64,000 bases of DNA from Roseibaca sp. Y0-43 (GTDB lineage Bacteria > Pseudomonadota > Alphaproteobacteria > Rhodobacterales > Rhodobacteraceae): positions 62,001 to 126,000 of the forward strand of contig NZ_JAFMPR010000005.1 in assembly GCF_020667835.1 (NCBI RefSeq), given 5' to 3'. This document shows positions 62,728 through 64,000 of the stretch, piece by piece. A program made the position numbers and the translations under genes. How positions within the stretch are numbered: the stretch's first letter is position 1; each line of letters starts with the position of its first letter. The notes below the pieces were generated by a model. It saw only the letters and a program-made list of their open reading frames with translations. It had not been told where the DNA came from and ran no database searches.

Positions 62728-64000
62728 ATGGCGCGTATCCTGATTACCTCGGCCTTGCCGTATATCAATGGCATCAAGCATCTGGGCAACCTTGTGGGCA
62801 GCCAATTGCCCGCCGATCTTTACGCCCGCTACATGCGCGGGCGCGGGCATGAGGTGATGTTCATCTGCGCGACCGACGAACACGGCACGCCCGCCGAACT
62901 GGCCGCCGCCAAGGCGGGCAAGCCTGTGGCGGATTACTGCGCCGAGATGCACGACACGCAAGGCGAACTTGCGCGCGGGTTCCGGCTGTCATTTGACCAT
63001 TACGGCCGCTCGTCCAGCCCGCAGAACCACGCGCTGACGCAGCATCTGGCGGCGCGTTTGGGCCAGGCCGGGCTGATCGAGGAAGTGACGGAAAAGCAGG
63101 TCTATTCCATCACCGACGCGCGCTTCCTGCCCGACCGCTACATCGAGGGCACCTGCCCCAATTGCGGCTATGACCGCGCGCGCGGCGACCAGTGCGAAAA
63201 CTGCACCAAGCAGCTGGACCCGACCGACCTTGTAAACCCGCGCTCTGCCATTTCCGGCGCGACCGATCTGGAGGTGCGCGAAACCAAGCACCTGTTCCTG
63301 CGCCAATCCGCGCTGCGCGACCGTCTGGACCAGTGGATCGACAGCCAGCAGGGCTGGCCAGTGCTGACCACGTCGATCGCCAAGAAATGGCTGCATGACG
63401 GCAATGGCTTGCAAGACCGGGGCATCACCCGCGATCTGGATTGGGGCGTGCCCGCGCAATTCGACGGCGCGCCATGGCAGGGCATGGACGGCAAGGTGTT
63501 CTACGTCTGGTTCGACGCACCCATCGAATATATCGCCGCGACCGCCGAATGGGCCGAAGCGCAGGGCTTGGATGAAGCCGCGTGGCGGCGCTGGTGGCGC
63601 GAGGATGAAGGCGCGGATGATGTCCGCTATGTGCAGTTCATGGGCAAGGATAACGTGCCCTTCCACACGCTCAGCTTCCCGGCTACGCTGATGGGGTCGG
63701 GCGAGCCTTGGAAGATGGTCGATTACATCAAGTCCTTCAACTACCTGAACTATGATGGCGGGCAGTTCTCAACGTCACTGGGGCGCGGCGTATTCATGGA
63801 TCAGGCGCTCTCGATCCTGCCCGCCGATTATTGGCGCTGGTGGCTGTTGTCCCATGCGCCCGAAAGCTCGGATGCGGAGTTCACTTGGGAAAACTTCCAA
63901 GCCTCGGTCAACAAGGATCTGGCCGATGTGTTGGGCAACCTCGCCAGCCGCGTGACCAAATTCTGCCGCTCGAAATTCGGCGAGGTGGTGCCGGAGGGCG
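62728..64000 (+). CDS. metG: Methionyl-tRNA synthetase, N-terminal part
   Basis: The gene is cut by the right edge after about 424 codons. The N-terminal catalytic domain has the HIGH-type motif ([16 protein letters not shown]) and a zinc knuckle with four cysteines ([17 protein letters not shown]). The KMSKS loop reads QFSTS within [13 protein letters not shown], so the first lysine is Q. The protein charges tRNA-Met. The start at 62728 follows GAGGGCGAC. It is unrelated to the flagellar genes before it, 67 bases away. Confidence 0.95.
   Translation, partial: MARILITSALPYINGIKHLGNLVGSQLPADLYARYMRGRGHEVMFICATDEHGTPAELAAAKAGKPVADYCAEMHDTQGELARGFRLSFDHYGRSSSPQNHALTQHLAARLGQAGLIEEVTEKQVYSITDARFLPDRYIEGTCPNCGYDRARGDQCENCTKQLDPTDLVNPRSAISGATDLEVRETKHLFLRQSALRDRLDQWIDSQQGWPVLTTSIAKKWLHDGNGLQDRGITRDLDWGVPAQFDGAPWQGMDGKVFYVWFDAPIEYIAATAEWAEAQGLDEAAWRRWWREDEGADDVRYVQFMGKDNVPFHTLSFPATLMGSGEPWKMVDYIKSFNYLNYDGGQFSTSLGRGVFMDQALSILPADYWRWWLLSHAPESSDAEFTWENFQASVNKDLADVLGNLASRVTKFCRSKFGEVVPEG

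Overview
The window is a continuous piece of a GC-rich alphaproteobacterial chromosome, most likely from the Rhodobacterales (Rhodobacter/Roseobacter group). The gene neighbourhoods point there: plsX-fabH-ihfA-merR behind rpmF, obg-proB-proA, lptC-lptA-lptB-hpf-ptsN without rpoN, a long dCTP deaminase, MmcB, a DUF4167 protein, OlsB and a roseobacter-style flagellar block. Genus cannot be read from the sequence. I found no CRISPR array, no intact insertion sequence, no prophage and no rRNA. One tRNA (Pro, GGG) is present.

Layout. 1-1.7 kb: end of pdhB and complete pdhC (pyruvate dehydrogenase), closed by a long inverted repeat. 1.8-4 kb (minus): cysE, olsB and a BamE-like lipoprotein. 4-8.5 kb (plus): YceD/DUF177, rpmF, plsX, fabH, ihfA, a MerR regulator and tRNA-Pro, linking ribosome assembly to fatty-acid initiation. 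8.5-17.4 kb: dCTP deaminase, MarC, DUF4167, prmC-prfA, a CorC-type transporter, a glycosyltransferase, an orphan ABC ATPase and small proteins. 17.5-20.5 kb: polA. 20.5-21.4 kb: an AT-richer patch with an unrecognised ORF and a possible structured RNA. 21.4-23.2 kb: rpsB-tsf. 23.4-32.7 kb: FkbM methyltransferase, eda, pepA-holC, hisA, proA-proB-obg and a HerA-like ATPase.

32.7-33.25 kb is the longest non-coding stretch. It holds up to three successive plus-strand stem-loops with U tracts and one good promoter, and looks like a small-RNA locus. Two of the predicted RNAs carry exactly complementary 9-nt segments. 33.25-39.4 kb: IalB-like protein, mmcB, small membrane protein, GDPD, a molybdopterin-binding protein with XdhC, and hemolysin III. 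39.5-43.4 kb: RNase D, LPS-transport genes lptC-lptA-lptB, hpf and ptsN. 43.4-49 kb: pntAB transhydrogenase, an ICMT-type membrane protein with a rhodanese, and kynureninase. 49-50.4 kb: a MOP-family flippase.

50.4-62.7 kb is a flagellar block. A lytic transglycosylase, flhA, fliR, flhB and a small coiled-coil protein run on the plus strand with ATGA overlaps. fliL, flgH, flgA, flgG, flgF, fliQ, fliE, flgC and flgB run on the minus strand, and fliI is divergent from flgB. These genes encode the export apparatus, rod, L-ring and export ATPase. An M29 aminopeptidase sits between the two arms. The window ends inside metG. Many genes were assigned starts downstream of the longest ORF, because ribosome-binding sites, signal peptides or family length support the shorter form.
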